A stretch of DNA of 64,000 nt from Adineta vaga. Taxonomy: Eukaryota > Rotifera. The notes under the pieces were generated by a model, which did not search any database, was not told where the DNA came from, and saw only the letters and a list, made by a program, of their open reading frames with translations. The stretch's first letter is position 1; the number at the start of each line of letters is the position of its first letter. The translations under genes and the position numbers were made by a program. Positions 12,540 through 24,589 of this stretch are shown one piece after another. Where the stretch lies: assembly GCA_021613535.1 (NCBI GenBank), contig CP075497.1, positions 12,276,001 through 12,340,000 of the forward strand, in the 5' to 3' direction.

Positions 12540-14100
12540 TATATCTGATAAAATACGTTCGATTACGATTATTATCGATTATAATGGAATTTTTTCAACA
12601 AGATCAAAATTATAATCAATTGTATTATTTCAAATCAGCAATAATTTGACTTTTAATCAATATTGATCTTTGAAGATCAGAATATTTTTGGTTAAAACCA
12701 CATACTTTTAATTAAAAAGTCAATTATCGTTGATTTGGAAGATTTCTATCGATTATAATTTTGACTTTATCCCAAAATTTCTATTATAATCGACAATAAT
12801 CTGTCAAAATCCAGCATTCTTTTACTTTGCACTATTTTACTAAAATGATAAGCATCTAGTGTGCAAACATTAATTCTTATACGTCAATAATTGCAGCATT
12901 ATTTAACAAGGAAAAATCAAACAAACTCACCCATCAAAGATATTTTTGATAATGATGATTGACAACAACACAACGAAAAAGAAAGACAGGTTGAAAATAA
13001 AGTTTTTATCTTGAAATAAAAGAATATTTAGCAAAGTACAACGTGTACATCAATCAACTGTAAAAAATATTCTGGAAAAGTAGAAGAATTCAAACTTGAT
13101 CTGTTCGAGCGAACTGTCAACCAAACAAAAAACGGATTGGATTAATATGGAATAAATAACAAGCGATGCAAATAGATGGCGCCACGCATTCAATCATACC
13201 GAAATATTCGTTTGATTCAAAATAAACACTTATATAGCCAATTTATAATAAAAAACCCTAACAAGTCAGTCTCTATATTTCTACAGATCGGTTTAGCCTT
13301 TTGAACACAATAAAATCCATGTAAAAACAGGAAATTAAAAATCTGAATTCAATCGATTTTTTATGATGAGAAATTGATTTAAATGGCATGACTTTCATCT
13401 GCTTTTCACCGTATTTTTAATTGATTTAAGTTGATTTCTATTTTGCAATCGATCTTAATCAAAGTTTTTGCGTCAGTGAGTAAACATTAAACTGACGATT
13501 TATCGAGGACTATGAGAAGAGTATCACCAGTTGCTTTACTATTTATGATTCACTATTTGTCGATGCTAGAATTTCCAAAAACTATCGAGATGTTTGGCCT
13601 ATAGTCGAATCGGATATTACAGGAAAACACATTTTCTCTTTATTATGATAAAAATCTATTAGAAACTTTTAAAATTCTGATCATTTTCAAAATTTCAAGT
13701 GATTTTATCGATTTTACTTGACTTAACACATAATAATCAACTAAAATAATAATTTCACTATTCAATCAATAAAAATTATTTTCTATATCTGAGAAATCGG
13801 TTAAAATCAATCTTCATATGAAAATCAATTTGAAACATATTTTTCTCACAGTTTAAGCAGTTCAAACCATTTTTTTTTCGGAACTAGGCATGCATCGAAC
13901 CTGAACTTACCCGACTCGAACCATTGGGTTCAGTGCATGCCTATATTCGTAACATCATTAAAAATCAAATAATCTTGCAAAACGTAATTAAAATCTATTG
14001 TTTAACATATTTTAATTAACAAAAATCCTTCTCTTCTCTAAAAATCTATTAAAATCTGTTTTTTGCCTACCATTATTTTGATGAAAATCGATTTTATGAA
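12540..14100. repeat. Tract rich in AATCGATTTT-like short repeats
   Basis: Within about 1.5 kb, variants of AAAATCGATT and its complement, along with ATTATAATCGA-type units, recur many times without a fixed period (for example 12560-12840, 13360-13460, 13640-14100). The same texture returns at 31440-31910 inside the F-box gene intron. It may be a degenerate palindromic minisatellite or nested remains of small AT-rich elements. Confidence 0.4.
13885..13943. mobile_element. 59-bp palindromic element with TAGGCATGCA ends
   Basis: The ends TAGGCATGCA and TGCATGCCTA are perfect 10-bp inverted repeats, and the next bases (TCGAACC and GGGTTCAG) are also partly complementary. The GC-richer interior stands out from the surroundings. 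This looks like a very short MITE or a solo terminal-repeat fragment. Confidence 0.4.
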
Positions 14101-14105
14101 ATTAT

Positions 14106-14931
14106 TTTTTGCTAAAAATTCGTCAATTGAAAGCATCTTCATCAAGTTCAGAAAACCCATTGATAACGATGAACACAAATCAACAAGTTTTATCAAGTAC
14201 GATAGGTACGTAAATAATTGAGACAGATTGGTTTTCCTCTTTTCGTAAGTTATTAAATTGGCTTTCAGCATCCATACATAGATTATACGATTTCTTATCT
14301 TAACATTTTGGTCAAAATTCATCAAAGAATCAACATTGTTTTATACACTTTTCCATATAAAATCACAAATATTTCTTTCTTTTCTTTGAATTTGTATTTA
14401 TTAATAATTATTTTTAAATTTTTCTCTAGGTTCATCTCGTCGAGGACCACCAACAAATATTTTCAATGATATTCTTTTCTTTATTGTCATGTATGTGTGA
14501 ACATTTTAATCTGTATTGATTATTTATTTCTATATGTTGTATTTTTGTCTTTTAAGATGAATAATCCTGAAGAAAATCCAACAGCTGGTAATTATAAATG
14601 CATTACGTGCTGATGTTGCAGCAACAACGAATGTTTTGAAAGTGACTGATGTTGATAAATTAGTTCAACGTGGAGAAAATTTAGATGCAATGAATAATCG
14701 AGCAGATGATTTATTTTCAACATCATATCATTTTCGTGGAGCAGCAAGACAAATGAATCGAAATATGAGATGGAAAAATATCAAATGAACTGTCTTTCTT
14801 AGTAAATTTTCTTTTAATTTGAAACTCATTTCAATGATTCCCTTTTTTACTCTCTTTGAGCTTTTGTTGTGATCTGTGTGATTCCATTTATTGTATTAAT
14901 GGCTTTAATACTTCCATGGAAGAAATGATCT
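14106..14931 (+). pseudogene. Decayed duplicate of the LMBRD2 3' end plus the VAMP8-like gene
   Basis: Three blocks follow the order of 7087-8124. The first, about 14112-14210, matches LMBRD2 exon 11. The second, 14431-14476, matches the last exon (GSSRRGPPTNIFNDI). The third, 14560-14931, matches the SNARE gene with its intron. The LMBRD2 stop is lost. The SNARE reading frame is broken by an insertion after about 14590, a 3-bp insertion near 14650, and a TGA that replaces the Lys-Leu pair near 14790. Introns are kept, so this was a DNA-level segmental duplication, not retroposition. It arose about 7 kb downstream of the parent genes. Confidence 0.85.
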
Positions 14932-15010
14932 ATATTGATGAAACATTGTCGATTTTGTTTTTAAATTAGAACTAAATTATGTAGAACCATTTTTTTAAAA
15001 TATTTTATTT

Positions 15011-15396
15011 TTAATAAAAATCCAATTTTTCATTAATAACAAATTGATGAAAAATGGATGAAAGAAGAAAAGGAAAGTCATTTTTTATTGGGGGAGATGG
15101 ATCATGGGGATGTTGGTGGTGGAGTTTCGGGGGCGCCGAATTGCGACTCTTGTACCCCCTCGATGGAATTGTTGGAGGGGGCTGGTTCACGATGGATTGA
15201 TGGAAGGTTCGCCGACCTATAAAATATAACAAATTGAATTAAAATTTCAATAAAAAGAATAATTACCATTTGGAAATGGGATGGTGAAGTATTGGGTTGG
15301 TTGATGGTGACGGTGGTGGTGGTGTTGTTGTTGTTGCTGTTGTTGCCGTTCGAATTGAACAAACAACAAAACCACGGGCAAGACATCTGAAAGAAA
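15011..15396 (-). CDS. Possible small two-exon gene, unknown
   Basis: On the minus strand an ATG at about 15394-15396, right after a TTTCTTTCAG acceptor-like sequence, opens MSCPWFCCLFNSNG followed by Asn and Thr runs. A GT-AG intron of about 50 bp (about 15222-15273) leads to a GC-rich, proline-rich exon with open frames in two phases. Direct joining gives a short protein ending VGEPSINPS; the longer open frames would need a different splice. The rise in GC over 15085-15200 and the splice-like signals suggest an expressed gene, but I recognise no domain. Confidence 0.25.
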
Positions 15397-15471
15397 TATA
15401 GACAGTTAAAATCGTATGGAAAAAACACATGTTTATTCTTGTACAATGAATATAAAAGTGGTTGATTCATC

Positions 15472-16433
15472 TATATGTATACTATGACCGATAGATACAA
15501 GAATAGTGACAGTGACGGATAAGAAAGAGGACGATCAGGGGAGAGAATATTCTTTGACTGAAGATTCTAGTCAATTTGTAACAAATAAAAGAAACGATTT
15601 GTTTTGAAAAATACTTGAATTATTCTATATGGAAATGATTTAAATCAAATCATTTGACTTATGCATTTAAAACGATGAAATAACTATCTATTCATCTTTC
15701 ATTATTTGTTTTAGTTATCTTTCAATTCAATTAGTTCGATAATTTGAAAAATTCAATCCTTTTAAACAGAAAATTATTTTAATCAAAATATAAAAGATTG
15801 CAAAGGAAATAATTTCTTTTTATTGTTTAGGAATAAAACTTTTTATGCCAACAACATGATATTGATAGTAAACAGAATGAAAAACAGCTGATTTACATAT
15901 GATATGAATAAAGAATGTGATAATACGGTTTATACATATGATTTCGTCGAATAAGAAAACGTCATCTAACCTTTATCATGTATCTTTAATAAAGATTATT
16001 CTTTGTTAATGAAAGTTTTCTGAATAATCGATGTTCTCATTTTTAATGAACTAACTATATTATTTAATAATGGTGTTTTTCTATTCTTAACTATTTACTC
16101 TCTATTCTCGTTGTTGTTCATATCTCTACATTGATCATATGCTTATTCTACACGTATAATTTCATTTTACATAACTTCTCCAGTTTTCTTATACTATAAC
16201 AAAATCTTCTTCTGATTTATGATCAAACAGTTTACCTTTATTGTGAAATGGATGTGAATATGATTGTGTACTTCTGTCATAATTGTAACTGACTATAGTT
16301 TACGTTAGATTACAAGAATAATTCGTACAAAAAACGTCTTGACAAATGCAATGTTATCACTTTTGACAATCGATCAGATTGCTTAAGAATGAGTTGCTAA
16401 CTCATGTTCTATCATTATATATATATATGTACA
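15472..16433. other. Gene-poor region
   Basis: Nearly 1 kb of AT-rich sequence without a supported gene. A short AT dinucleotide run lies at about 16416-16428, beside the foldback insertion site. Confidence 0.5.
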
Positions 16434-18083
16434 GGCTATTTCCATGGTACTTGTGACACGAAATACACAACATTCTCCAAATCGTTTGAAACTTTCAGGG
16501 CTCGTGTAATAGTCACTTCTAAGACTTTTTTGCTCTTGGACAAAAGTTATACGATGTCTTGTTCAAGAGTTGTAGCCCAAACACCAAACACCCTCCGGAA
16601 CGATTTTTTAAAGTATCTAATTCTTTATAACACTGCTAGTTTTGCACTACTTTGTGCTATAGAGATTCTGATGATAGATTTGGATTCCTCATCATCAGGG
16701 CTACCAGAATCACTATTTTGAGAAAAATTTTGGACTCATCTCTGAACGACGGAGCTCTGGAAACCCCTTTCAACAGCCGAGTATTCCAGGCTCAAAAACT
16801 CCATAAATAGAGAACTCTGAACTTCGCGAAGTATCTCATTTGATAGAGAATCAAAAGATCTATCGAACCATATGTGCGCCGTCGGGGGGGAGTAAGATTT
16901 CACCGAGATAGGGTCTCCATAAAACTGATATGGGTTTTTGAAAAATCATAAACTCTTTTTTGTCAAATTGAACCAAAAATATCAGAAAAAACTTTATTAT
17001 ATGGATCATGGCGTAGTGGTACGTAGAAGATCGCTTAGATCCATCAAGATTCTACAAAGGTCTCTGTAGAATTACCTTGGTGCTAACTTTATTGAAACCA
17101 CGTAAGAATTTGAAAATGATGCGAAAGGGTAGCAGAAGATTACTTGATCATGCCTTTAAAACTGTGCCTTTTCGTCTAACTGGCCTTCCCTTGTTCTATG
17201 TTATTTTATCTCCTACTCTTTTTTTGTTCGATTCTGTGTGTGGTTTGGTTTGTTTCTTCAAGTATGTGTTCCATTATTCAGTAGCTCAGACTCAGAAACA
17301 TTCACACTTCAACAAGTTCTTCCGCGGTTTCTTTTTCTTCTCGTACTTGCAGAACCAGGCTTTTCTTATAATTAAAGTATTAACATTGCAGTACTGATCT
17401 ATTAATACATGTATCAATGGAAAATAGTATAGATCTGAGATAGTTCTCCAGAGACCTTTGTAGAATCTTGATGGATCTAAGCGATCTTCTACGTACCACT
17501 ACGCCATGATCCATATAATAAAGTTTTTTCTGATATTTTTGGTTCAATTTGACAAAAAAGAGTTTATGATTTTTCAAAAACCCATATCAGTTTTATGGAG
17601 ACCCTATCTCGGTGAAATCTTACTCCCCCCCCCGACGGCGCACATATGGTTCGATAGATCTTTTGATTCTCTATCAAATGAGATACTTCGCGAAGTTCAG
17701 AGTTCTCTATTTATGGAGTTTTTGAGCCTGGAATACTCGGCTGTTGAAAGGGGTTTCCAGAGCTCCGTCGTTCAGAGATGAGTCCAAAATTTTTCTCAAA
17801 ATAGTGATTCTGGTAGCCCTGATGATGAGGAATCCAAATCTATCATCAGAATCTCTATAGCACAAAGTAGTGCAAAACTAGCAGTGTTATAAAGAATTAG
17901 ATACTTTAAAAAATCGTTCCGGAGGGTGTTTGGTGTTTGGGCTACAACTCTTGAACAAGACATCGTATAACTTTTGTCCAAGAGCAAAAAAGTCTTAGAA
18001 GTGACTATTACACGAGCCCTGAAAGTTTCAAACGATTTGGAGAATGTTGTGTATTTCGTGTCACAAGTACCATGGAAATAGCC
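16434..18083. mobile_element. Foldback DNA element with 633-635 bp inverted arms
   Basis: The left arm 16434-17066 and right arm 17449-18083 are inverted copies that appear identical apart from a G7/C9 homopolymer difference (about 16873 and 17626). The spacer of 382 bp (17067-17448) has no recognisable transposase. The outer ends start GGCTATTTCCATGG. The trinucleotide ACA flanks both sides and may be a 3-bp target-site duplication. Each arm contains the same 100-codon open frame, which has no recognisable domain and is probably incidental. Near-identical arms mean recent insertion, recent gene conversion between the arms, or fresh creation of the palindrome. It looks like a non-autonomous long-TIR (foldback) transposon; the superfamily is not determined. 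Confidence 0.85.
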
Positions 18084-18860
18084 ACAATGATTGAACAAAG
18101 AAAGACATAATCAATGAACTATCAATCAATAGCAAAGGTATATCTGTAGACAATATACTTTTTGCAAATTAGTTGTTCGTCTAATGTTCAAAGCTAATAA
18201 GGCAACGGCAATGTATGACAAATCATTTAGACTAATTTTTTTTGCATTATTCGATATGTTGTGTTGTTTGAGGATGTGGAGGATATTCTGTTTTCATATA
18301 TTTTTCTATTCATAAAATAGTCTTTAATCGAGATTTTATTTAATATTGTATTATTTTTTCGATAAGAGTGAAATTATTTATTTCAATAGTATTTTCTGTT
18401 GATAAATTATTGTTACAGAATCCATCAAGATTTTCTATTTTATAAATATAGAATGATCCATCTTATTCATGTTACTTATATCAATATGAAGTTAGAAATC
18501 AAAACTTTCCTTTTTGTACTTATTCTAAGTCTTATTTAATATATTTTAACGATCAGTTTTCAATAATGTTATTTTCAATCACTGGGAGTTAGTTAATAAT
18601 ATAGACACTTTTTTATCATCGCATCTTCTACTAATTATAAACTATTCAAATTATTATATAAACGCTTTATTCATCCATCATAACATCAAACGAAAACAAC
18701 AGCAATCTGAATTCAGAATAAGTTGAGCAAAACATGAGTTGAAGTTACACCGAGAATACCTTCATCCTCTCATTATCAACAATCTTGATAAATCCTAAGT
18801 GGTATTCATACAGGACAAATAAAAATACTAGGTGAATCTTTGCCCATACATATATTCGTC
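18084..18860. other. Gene-poor region
   Basis: AT-rich sequence with no supported gene or repeat. Confidence 0.5.
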
Positions 18861-19050
18861 AACTTCAATTAAAACAAAGAATCACACGCATGTGAAAGAC
18901 AAACAAATTTATATACAAAAGAAAATGATCCTAGGAACATTTTTCATTTTTGTTACAATCGGCTGGCACCTTTGGACGGCTAGCGACAAGGAAAACATTC
19001 AAAAACAGAAACATTCGCATACACAAATACAAAGAAAAAAAGAAACCTGA
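18861..19050 (+). repeat. Dispersed repeat, copy 1
   Basis: This stretch contains TCGGCTGGCACCTTTGGACG and neighbouring sequence that recurs in inverse orientation at about 24590-24800. The match runs from an AATCACACGCATG segment through TGATCCTAGGAACATTTTTC to a CAAATACAAAGAAAAAAAG tail, with small indels. It translates in one frame, but the frame is not kept between copies, so the repeat is probably non-coding. Confidence 0.7.
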
Positions 19051-19882
19051 TGATGCATTACATTCAAAGTGACTGGTTGATTTCTTTTCATCTATTCTAG
19101 ATGAATTACAATAATCTCTTCTTTTCTCAGTCACTTATTTGATAGTAAAATAAGTATACAAATTTACATCAATAAACTGTTACATAATTTAAATTGAGTA
19201 AAAATTGGCTAATTGAGCTCGTCCATATTATTTTCGACTACTGACCCTTTTTTTATATCTTAGCATTGGTCGCCAGAAAAGAAAAAAAACATTCAAACGG
19301 TTTATCAGAATATTAGTGAAATTACATTGAAACGTTAAACTGACATAGTAAGCAATTCAGATGAAAAAATTACCAACAAACCGCTTAAACTTCATTCAAT
19401 TGACGAAAAAATAGTGTTCTAACACTAATTCGGATATTAGGAAAGTATAGATAGACTTGAAGGATTTCTATCATCCACGTATTATCAATGAAACAAAATA
19501 ATATATTCTCTATGCATCAAGTTTAATAATTCTATATTTTGATCCAATACTTTCAACAAGGCCAACGGTTTCGTAGAAGTTGAAATAGCTATATTGCATT
19601 TGAATGTTTATATTATCAGAACGAATAAATTGAATATCATAAGATACTTCTCCAATTAAGAAGTTAACAAATATCATCATTGTTACTATGCATCAAATGG
19701 AAGCAAACACCCATACGTTCTAAGCACGATCTTCAAACATAATTTTCCATGACATGAACATTTTTAGTATTAAACACGCTGTTTCGAAAAAGACAATATT
19801 AGTGATACACATGACTAAATAGTATTTTTTTTCTCGTCAACTTCGTATTCCTAATATATGAATTAAAGCGCCTATTGAAATA
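19051..19882. other. Upstream region of the Kv-like gene
   Basis: About 830 bp of AT-rich DNA. It should hold the promoter of the plus-strand channel gene; no distinct motif could be assigned. Confidence 0.4.
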
Positions 19883-20989
19883 ATGTCTCTTGAAGCTACA
19901 AGTAGTTTTACATTTCATCTAACAGTTCGTAATGAATCTGTTGAATTATCACCAGCATTGTATCGTCAACTTGTTCATTATTCATCAACTTCAAATTCGA
20001 TTGTTTCTGCATCGGATAAAGAACATCAAATTTCATTCGATGTTGATCCATTTATTTTCAATGCTTATCTTCTTTTTATACAATCAGGTTGTTTTGTAAG
20101 ACCAAAATATTTATCTCATCAAGATCTAATTGATGGATTACGAATCTGTGGTGCACCTCTTACTTTAATCAATCATTATGAACAATGTGATTTAATAATA
20201 TCAACATTTTCTTCACATCAATGTTCATCTCATTCGACGAGAAAAGAACATCAACTTCAACGGATTTTATATGATGCCTTACTTCTAATTGGATTGATTA
20301 TTGGAACATGTGTTTTAGCGATTGATTTATATCGACAGATATTAATATTTAATGGAAATTCATTAGAAGAGATATCAAAGATATTAATTATAATTGTGTA
20401 TTTGATTGATGGTGTTTTATTTCTATATTCGAGTATACATGCTATTTTAAGATACATTGCCAGTATTAAAGAAGGAAGAAAACCGTATAAAGATGGAAAT
20501 CTTTTAGTCGATACTATTTCTTGTTTTGGTATACTATCTTATTTTGCAACACAACGACCAATAACGAAAATTTGTTCAATTAAATCAAATTTTATTTGGA
20601 TTTTTGTGCACTTATGTCGAACCATGCGTATGATTCAACTTGGTTATCAGTTAATTGATATAAAATCATGTTTATATGCTATTTCTCAATGTTTGAAGAT
20701 ATTTCTACAAACTCTAATTGGACTCTTTTGGTTATTCATTTTTTCCGGATCAATTCTATATCTAATCGATGTGATAGAAAATAATCAACAATATTCAAGT
20801 ATTTATTTAACAATACGTTCTGCACATGAAACATTATATACCATTGGATACCGAAATAATGCACCATATGGATTATTGACACGTTTATGGGCAATTATAA
20901 GTATTTATTTTCTCTCGTCACTAGTACAAATACTTTGTTGGCAATTTCAAACTCAAGTGACATTGAAGATACGAAGAATGGGATCATAG
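19883..20989 (+). CDS. Kv-like potassium-channel-fold protein with an atypical pore
   Basis: A single-exon gene of 368 residues. Residues about 8-105 resemble a shortened T1/BTB tetramerisation domain (ISFDVDPFIFNAYLLFIQSG, then a CGAPLTL end). A set of hydrophobic helices follows: S1 near 128-150, S2 near 165-190, S3 near 208-222, S4 near 233-253, S5 near 268-295 and S6 near 333-355. The S4-like helix (FVHLCRTMRMIQLGYQ) has only two regularly spaced arginines where Kv channels usually have four or more. The filter region reads TIGYR (residues 320-324) in place of the usual TVGYGD. Kv subunits form tetrameric plasma-membrane channels. This one may be a silent or modifier subunit or a channel of altered selectivity. 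The single-exon structure differs from its multi-exon neighbours and could reflect retroposition. Confidence 0.75.
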   Translation: MSLEATSSFTFHLTVRNESVELSPALYRQLVHYSSTSNSIVSASDKEHQISFDVDPFIFNAYLLFIQSGCFVRPKYLSHQDLIDGLRICGAPLTLINHYEQCDLIISTFSSHQCSSHSTRKEHQLQRILYDALLLIGLIIGTCVLAIDLYRQILIFNGNSLEEISKILIIIVYLIDGVLFLYSSIHAILRYIASIKEGRKPYKDGNLLVDTISCFGILSYFATQRPITKICSIKSNFIWIFVHLCRTMRMIQLGYQLIDIKSCLYAISQCLKIFLQTLIGLFWLFIFSGSILYLIDVIENNQQYSSIYLTIRSAHETLYTIGYRNNAPYGLLTRLWAIISIYFLSSLVQILCWQFQTQVTLKIRRMGS

Positions 20990-22924
20990 AGAAAAGTATT
21001 TTCTTGAATTATTAAGATTTTCTTTAATGAATGTATATGTTTTAAACCATCTGCATGTTCTTTTTCTCATATTCACATGCAATGCCTTTGTTCATTTGAA
21101 GTAATTACGGCGAGGTGTGCGTGCATATTTGAAATTTAATGCTTCTAAGTAGTTCTTGTCGCGTCACCGAAGACGTTCAATTCTTTAGTGTCAGTGCTGA
21201 TAATGATTTGTGCATGTTAGCTAATCCATACGGTGCCAAATGACAGGAAATAGAAATAGAACAGGAACAAAATTTGTTCATTATGTCAATTGAAAAAAAA
21301 TGAGAGATGAGAAGTAAAGAAAAATTCATTTAGTCACCGTCTCTTTTTTTTTGCTCTCTTTTACTTTCCTTTAACAAACATAGAATGACTAGTTTATTAG
21401 ATTGCACCATTGTGAAAGGTCACTCGTATTTCTTCTTTAGAATGACACTTTCATTTTCTAGTTTTCTCTTTAATAAAATTCTTGTATGCGCTTTTTCTTT
21501 TGTCTAAAAAAGAAAAGGAAGGAAAGAAGACGAAACACATACATACGCATACGGAAAGGAAAGAAATGAGCTGTTCGACCGTAAAAATTTAACGTCTTTA
21601 TCTCATCTTTTCTTCCTTCCCTTTCTCGCTTTTACTTCTTCATTGAAGTCAGAACTTAAATCTACAAAAGAAGAAAGAATCATATTCCACATGAGAGAGA
21701 AAAAATCGAAGTTGATAATTATCATGGAAAACATACATTAAATCTCCTTCACAAAAGTAAGAATAGTTAATTATTTTTAATATTTCACTAGAGACAAATT
21801 ATCCTAACAATTCTTTTGTCTACTTCTCGTGTATTTTATCTTCATTTCTTTTTCATACCTTCTTTCTTTTGTTTCTTATTAAATAGAAGAAAAAAGAAGG
21901 TGATGATGAAAAAAAATTTCACTCCTCCGCACACATGTTGTCGCTAAGTAGACATAAAGGAGAGTATAGTTGTTGTGAAAGATAAACTGACTGACTGACT
22001 GGCTGGCTGCAAACGAAGGAACACAAGCAGAACGGAAGAAACTTTTCTTTCTTTTTTTTTGACTACATCTTTCATTCAAAATCGAGCAAAATTCTCTCGT
22101 GCAAACGCGTATGTGAAGTCTTGACAACAAACAACAGCGCTACCGTTTTTATTACATCCTCATTGTCATGAGTGATATTGAACAAGTAAGCACAACAAAA
22201 AGGACATTTTCTTAAAAATCCGATTAGATTTAGTTGAGCTACATAAACGAACATAGAACTTGTTCTTGTTAAAATAACAATACTTAAGTAAACAAAAGAC
22301 ATCTCTTTTGTCTAATGGAGTTGTATTGAATTGACTAAATGGAAAGTAGATCCTTCTTTATTTTTCATCTAGTGCTGCTCTTTCAAGTACCTGAATGTGA
22401 ACGAAACGTTAGAGGCAATTTCTATTGTCTTCATTAAGAGTGTAAACAAAAGTCTTCTCTCTTATTTTAACACGAAAAAAGAAATGGCAAATCATTCAAC
22501 GTATGTTGTTCTTTCGCAGAACGAATCTTCTCTTAATGATCATGAAATCTGTTCAGAACAGTTGTCGATGTTTAATTGACTCACCTGTTCAATATCATCG
22601 ATCTTTATTAGAATTCTTTGTATTAATTAGTATCGCTATAGTGATTTTCAAATCAGATAATGAACACCATCTTGTTTTTTTTTGTCGACTGACATTGAAT
22701 TTCTTCGAAAAGAAGATAAAAGTCTGTTCTCTTTCACTTTCATTCGTTCGTTCTTTTTTTGATGTAGTGAAGTGAACTGACGAGAAGATAAGACATAAGT
22801 GGAATCTTGTCATTATGATCATATATATCTTTAGATGATAAAGTATGTCTATGAAGTACTTAACTTTATTTCTATTTGATTTTTAGATTTTTTCTTGGTA
22901 TGACTTGCGTTTTTATTGATCGTC
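20990..22924. other. Intergenic region with pyrimidine/purine-rich tracts
   Basis: About 1.9 kb without a supported gene. Strand-asymmetric CT-rich and GA-rich stretches occur at about 21340-21660 and 21840-22060. A short GACT/GGCT tandem run sits near 21985-22010. Several open frames of 60-90 codons on both strands overlap and lack protein-like composition. Confidence 0.5.
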
Positions 22925-24480
22925 ATGTTAATAATGGCGACAATATCTCATCGACAAATGAAACGACATTCCATTGATCATAGCTTTACATTTCCGATAG
23001 CAAAAAATATCAAACGATTACGAGATTATTCTTCAAAACATGATTGGACATTAGAATGTAAGAGAAAATTAAAAAAAGGTTATCATAGAAAAGGAGAAGA
23101 AGAGGAAGAACAGCAACATCAAGAATATCATTGTTATGTCTATTTAAAATTCTTTCCATCCACCTTAAAATGTTCGATTGATGTCATTGTTAAATCAACA
23201 GAGATAACATCGAATGATTATGATGACCAAGAAGCAATTTTAATTGGAAAAACACGAATAGCAAAACCAATAAAATCAGGTTTGATATTAGAAAAAAAAG
23301 AAACTTTCCAATCCAATGATTATTCTTCTCTTTTATATAGGTGTTATTCGTGTTCGTTTAGTTTCGTCATTATTTAGTGCAGACACTGATGTTCATGAAG
23401 ATATATCTTTAATTAAACTTGAAACAATTACATCACAATCATTTTATCATCATTTTGATAAACAATTTGCTCTTGTTTTAAAAGTAAAAGAGAAAAATCA
23501 TGTTTTTCTGTAAATTTATCTTGTTTTTTTTTGTTTTGATTAGAATAATCGAATTGGTCCAGGTGTAATTGGAAAATTATTTGTTGAATCCTTAGATCCA
23601 TTGAATGGTTCTTATACAAATAATCCACCGATATTTGAACTGAATCTTAATTTAGCATCTGAACATGAAATTTTCTTTACTTCATCCAATCAGGTGTGTA
23701 TATATATATATGCGTATTAATGAAGTTGAAATGAACATATTGTTCTTTTCTCAGATTGACATATGAGAAATTCGTGTGAAAGAATGATGATCAGATGTCA
23801 ATAGGCATTGAGAATGAAAAAAAAGACGAATGAAGCTGTATCAATACAGATTTCATTACAGAAATGAAGAAGAAAGAATGATATTATTTGCATAATTTAT
23901 TGCTAAAGAAATCAAACTGTCTACTTCAGATGTTGAGTGAAGGAGAACATAAGAGAAAGATGTCAGTTTAAACAATGTTCAATTGTTTATATAAGTATAT
24001 ATTATCTATTCGTTTTCTTTTTTCTTTTTAGAAAATTCAACAGAATTCAACATTACCATGTGGTTGTATTCTTACATCTGATCCATCTCGTTTGACAATC
24101 AGTGATGAGTGCAATGTAAGAAAATAATTTGGCTATTTATTTTTCTTAAATAAAAAATGATTTTTGTTATGTTTTAGTTAATATTAAATGATATGAAAAT
24201 AGTTCATCGAGTAGCGGAACCACTTCGTTGTTTATGGAAATCAATTGGTCGAGAATTATCACCAAGTATTCAAGAAAATGAATTAGATGATATCAATCAA
24301 AGATACTTTTTAACAGAAGGAAATCATGAATGTACTTATCAATTGCTACGACTATGGTATATGCGTAGACCATATGAAGCAAATATTCGTTATTTATTGA
24401 CTCGATTCAAACTTCCCTTCAATCTAATTGAAAATATTCACAACGATGTTGTTAGAATATTTCTTTCTGCGTCAAATTGA
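22925..24480 (+). CDS. Death-domain protein with an unrecognised N-terminal region
   Basis: Five exons (22925-23279, 23341-23483, 23544-23693, 24032-24115, 24178-24480) join in phase to about 344 residues. The second donor could instead be about 15 bp downstream (after Asn-His), but the GTAAAA site fits better. The C-terminal 100 residues look like a Death domain: LRCLWKSIGRELSPSI, an ELDDIN turn, CTYQLLRLWYMR and a final NIRYLLTRFKLP helix followed by IENI. The first 240 residues hold a basic, glutamate-rich patch and then beta-rich sequence (YHCYVYLKFFPSTLKCSIDV, VIRVRLVSSLF) that I cannot place in a family. Death domains assemble signalling complexes in innate immunity and cell death. Intron 3 (338 bp, with a TA repeat) is longer than usual. 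The start could also be the ATG at 22934. Confidence 0.7.
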
Positions 24481-24589
24481 GAAACTTTTTCTTTCTTTTT
24501 TTCTGAGCATACTTCAGACATTCCATTCAGTTTTCTTGTACAGTATTTTCTTTTTTTCGATGTTCTTCTTTTTGTTTTCATTTGAGGCG

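Noticed and set aside
16660-16700. CTGATGA words as hammerhead ribozyme cores
   Set aside because: Isolated CTGATGA words occur (also near 1755 and 40245), but without the required GAAA partner and stems.
16404-18098. Identical 100-105 codon open frames on both arms of the foldback element
   Set aside because: They are mirror images of the same inverted-repeat sequence with no domain and no partner gene. Their identity follows from the palindrome.
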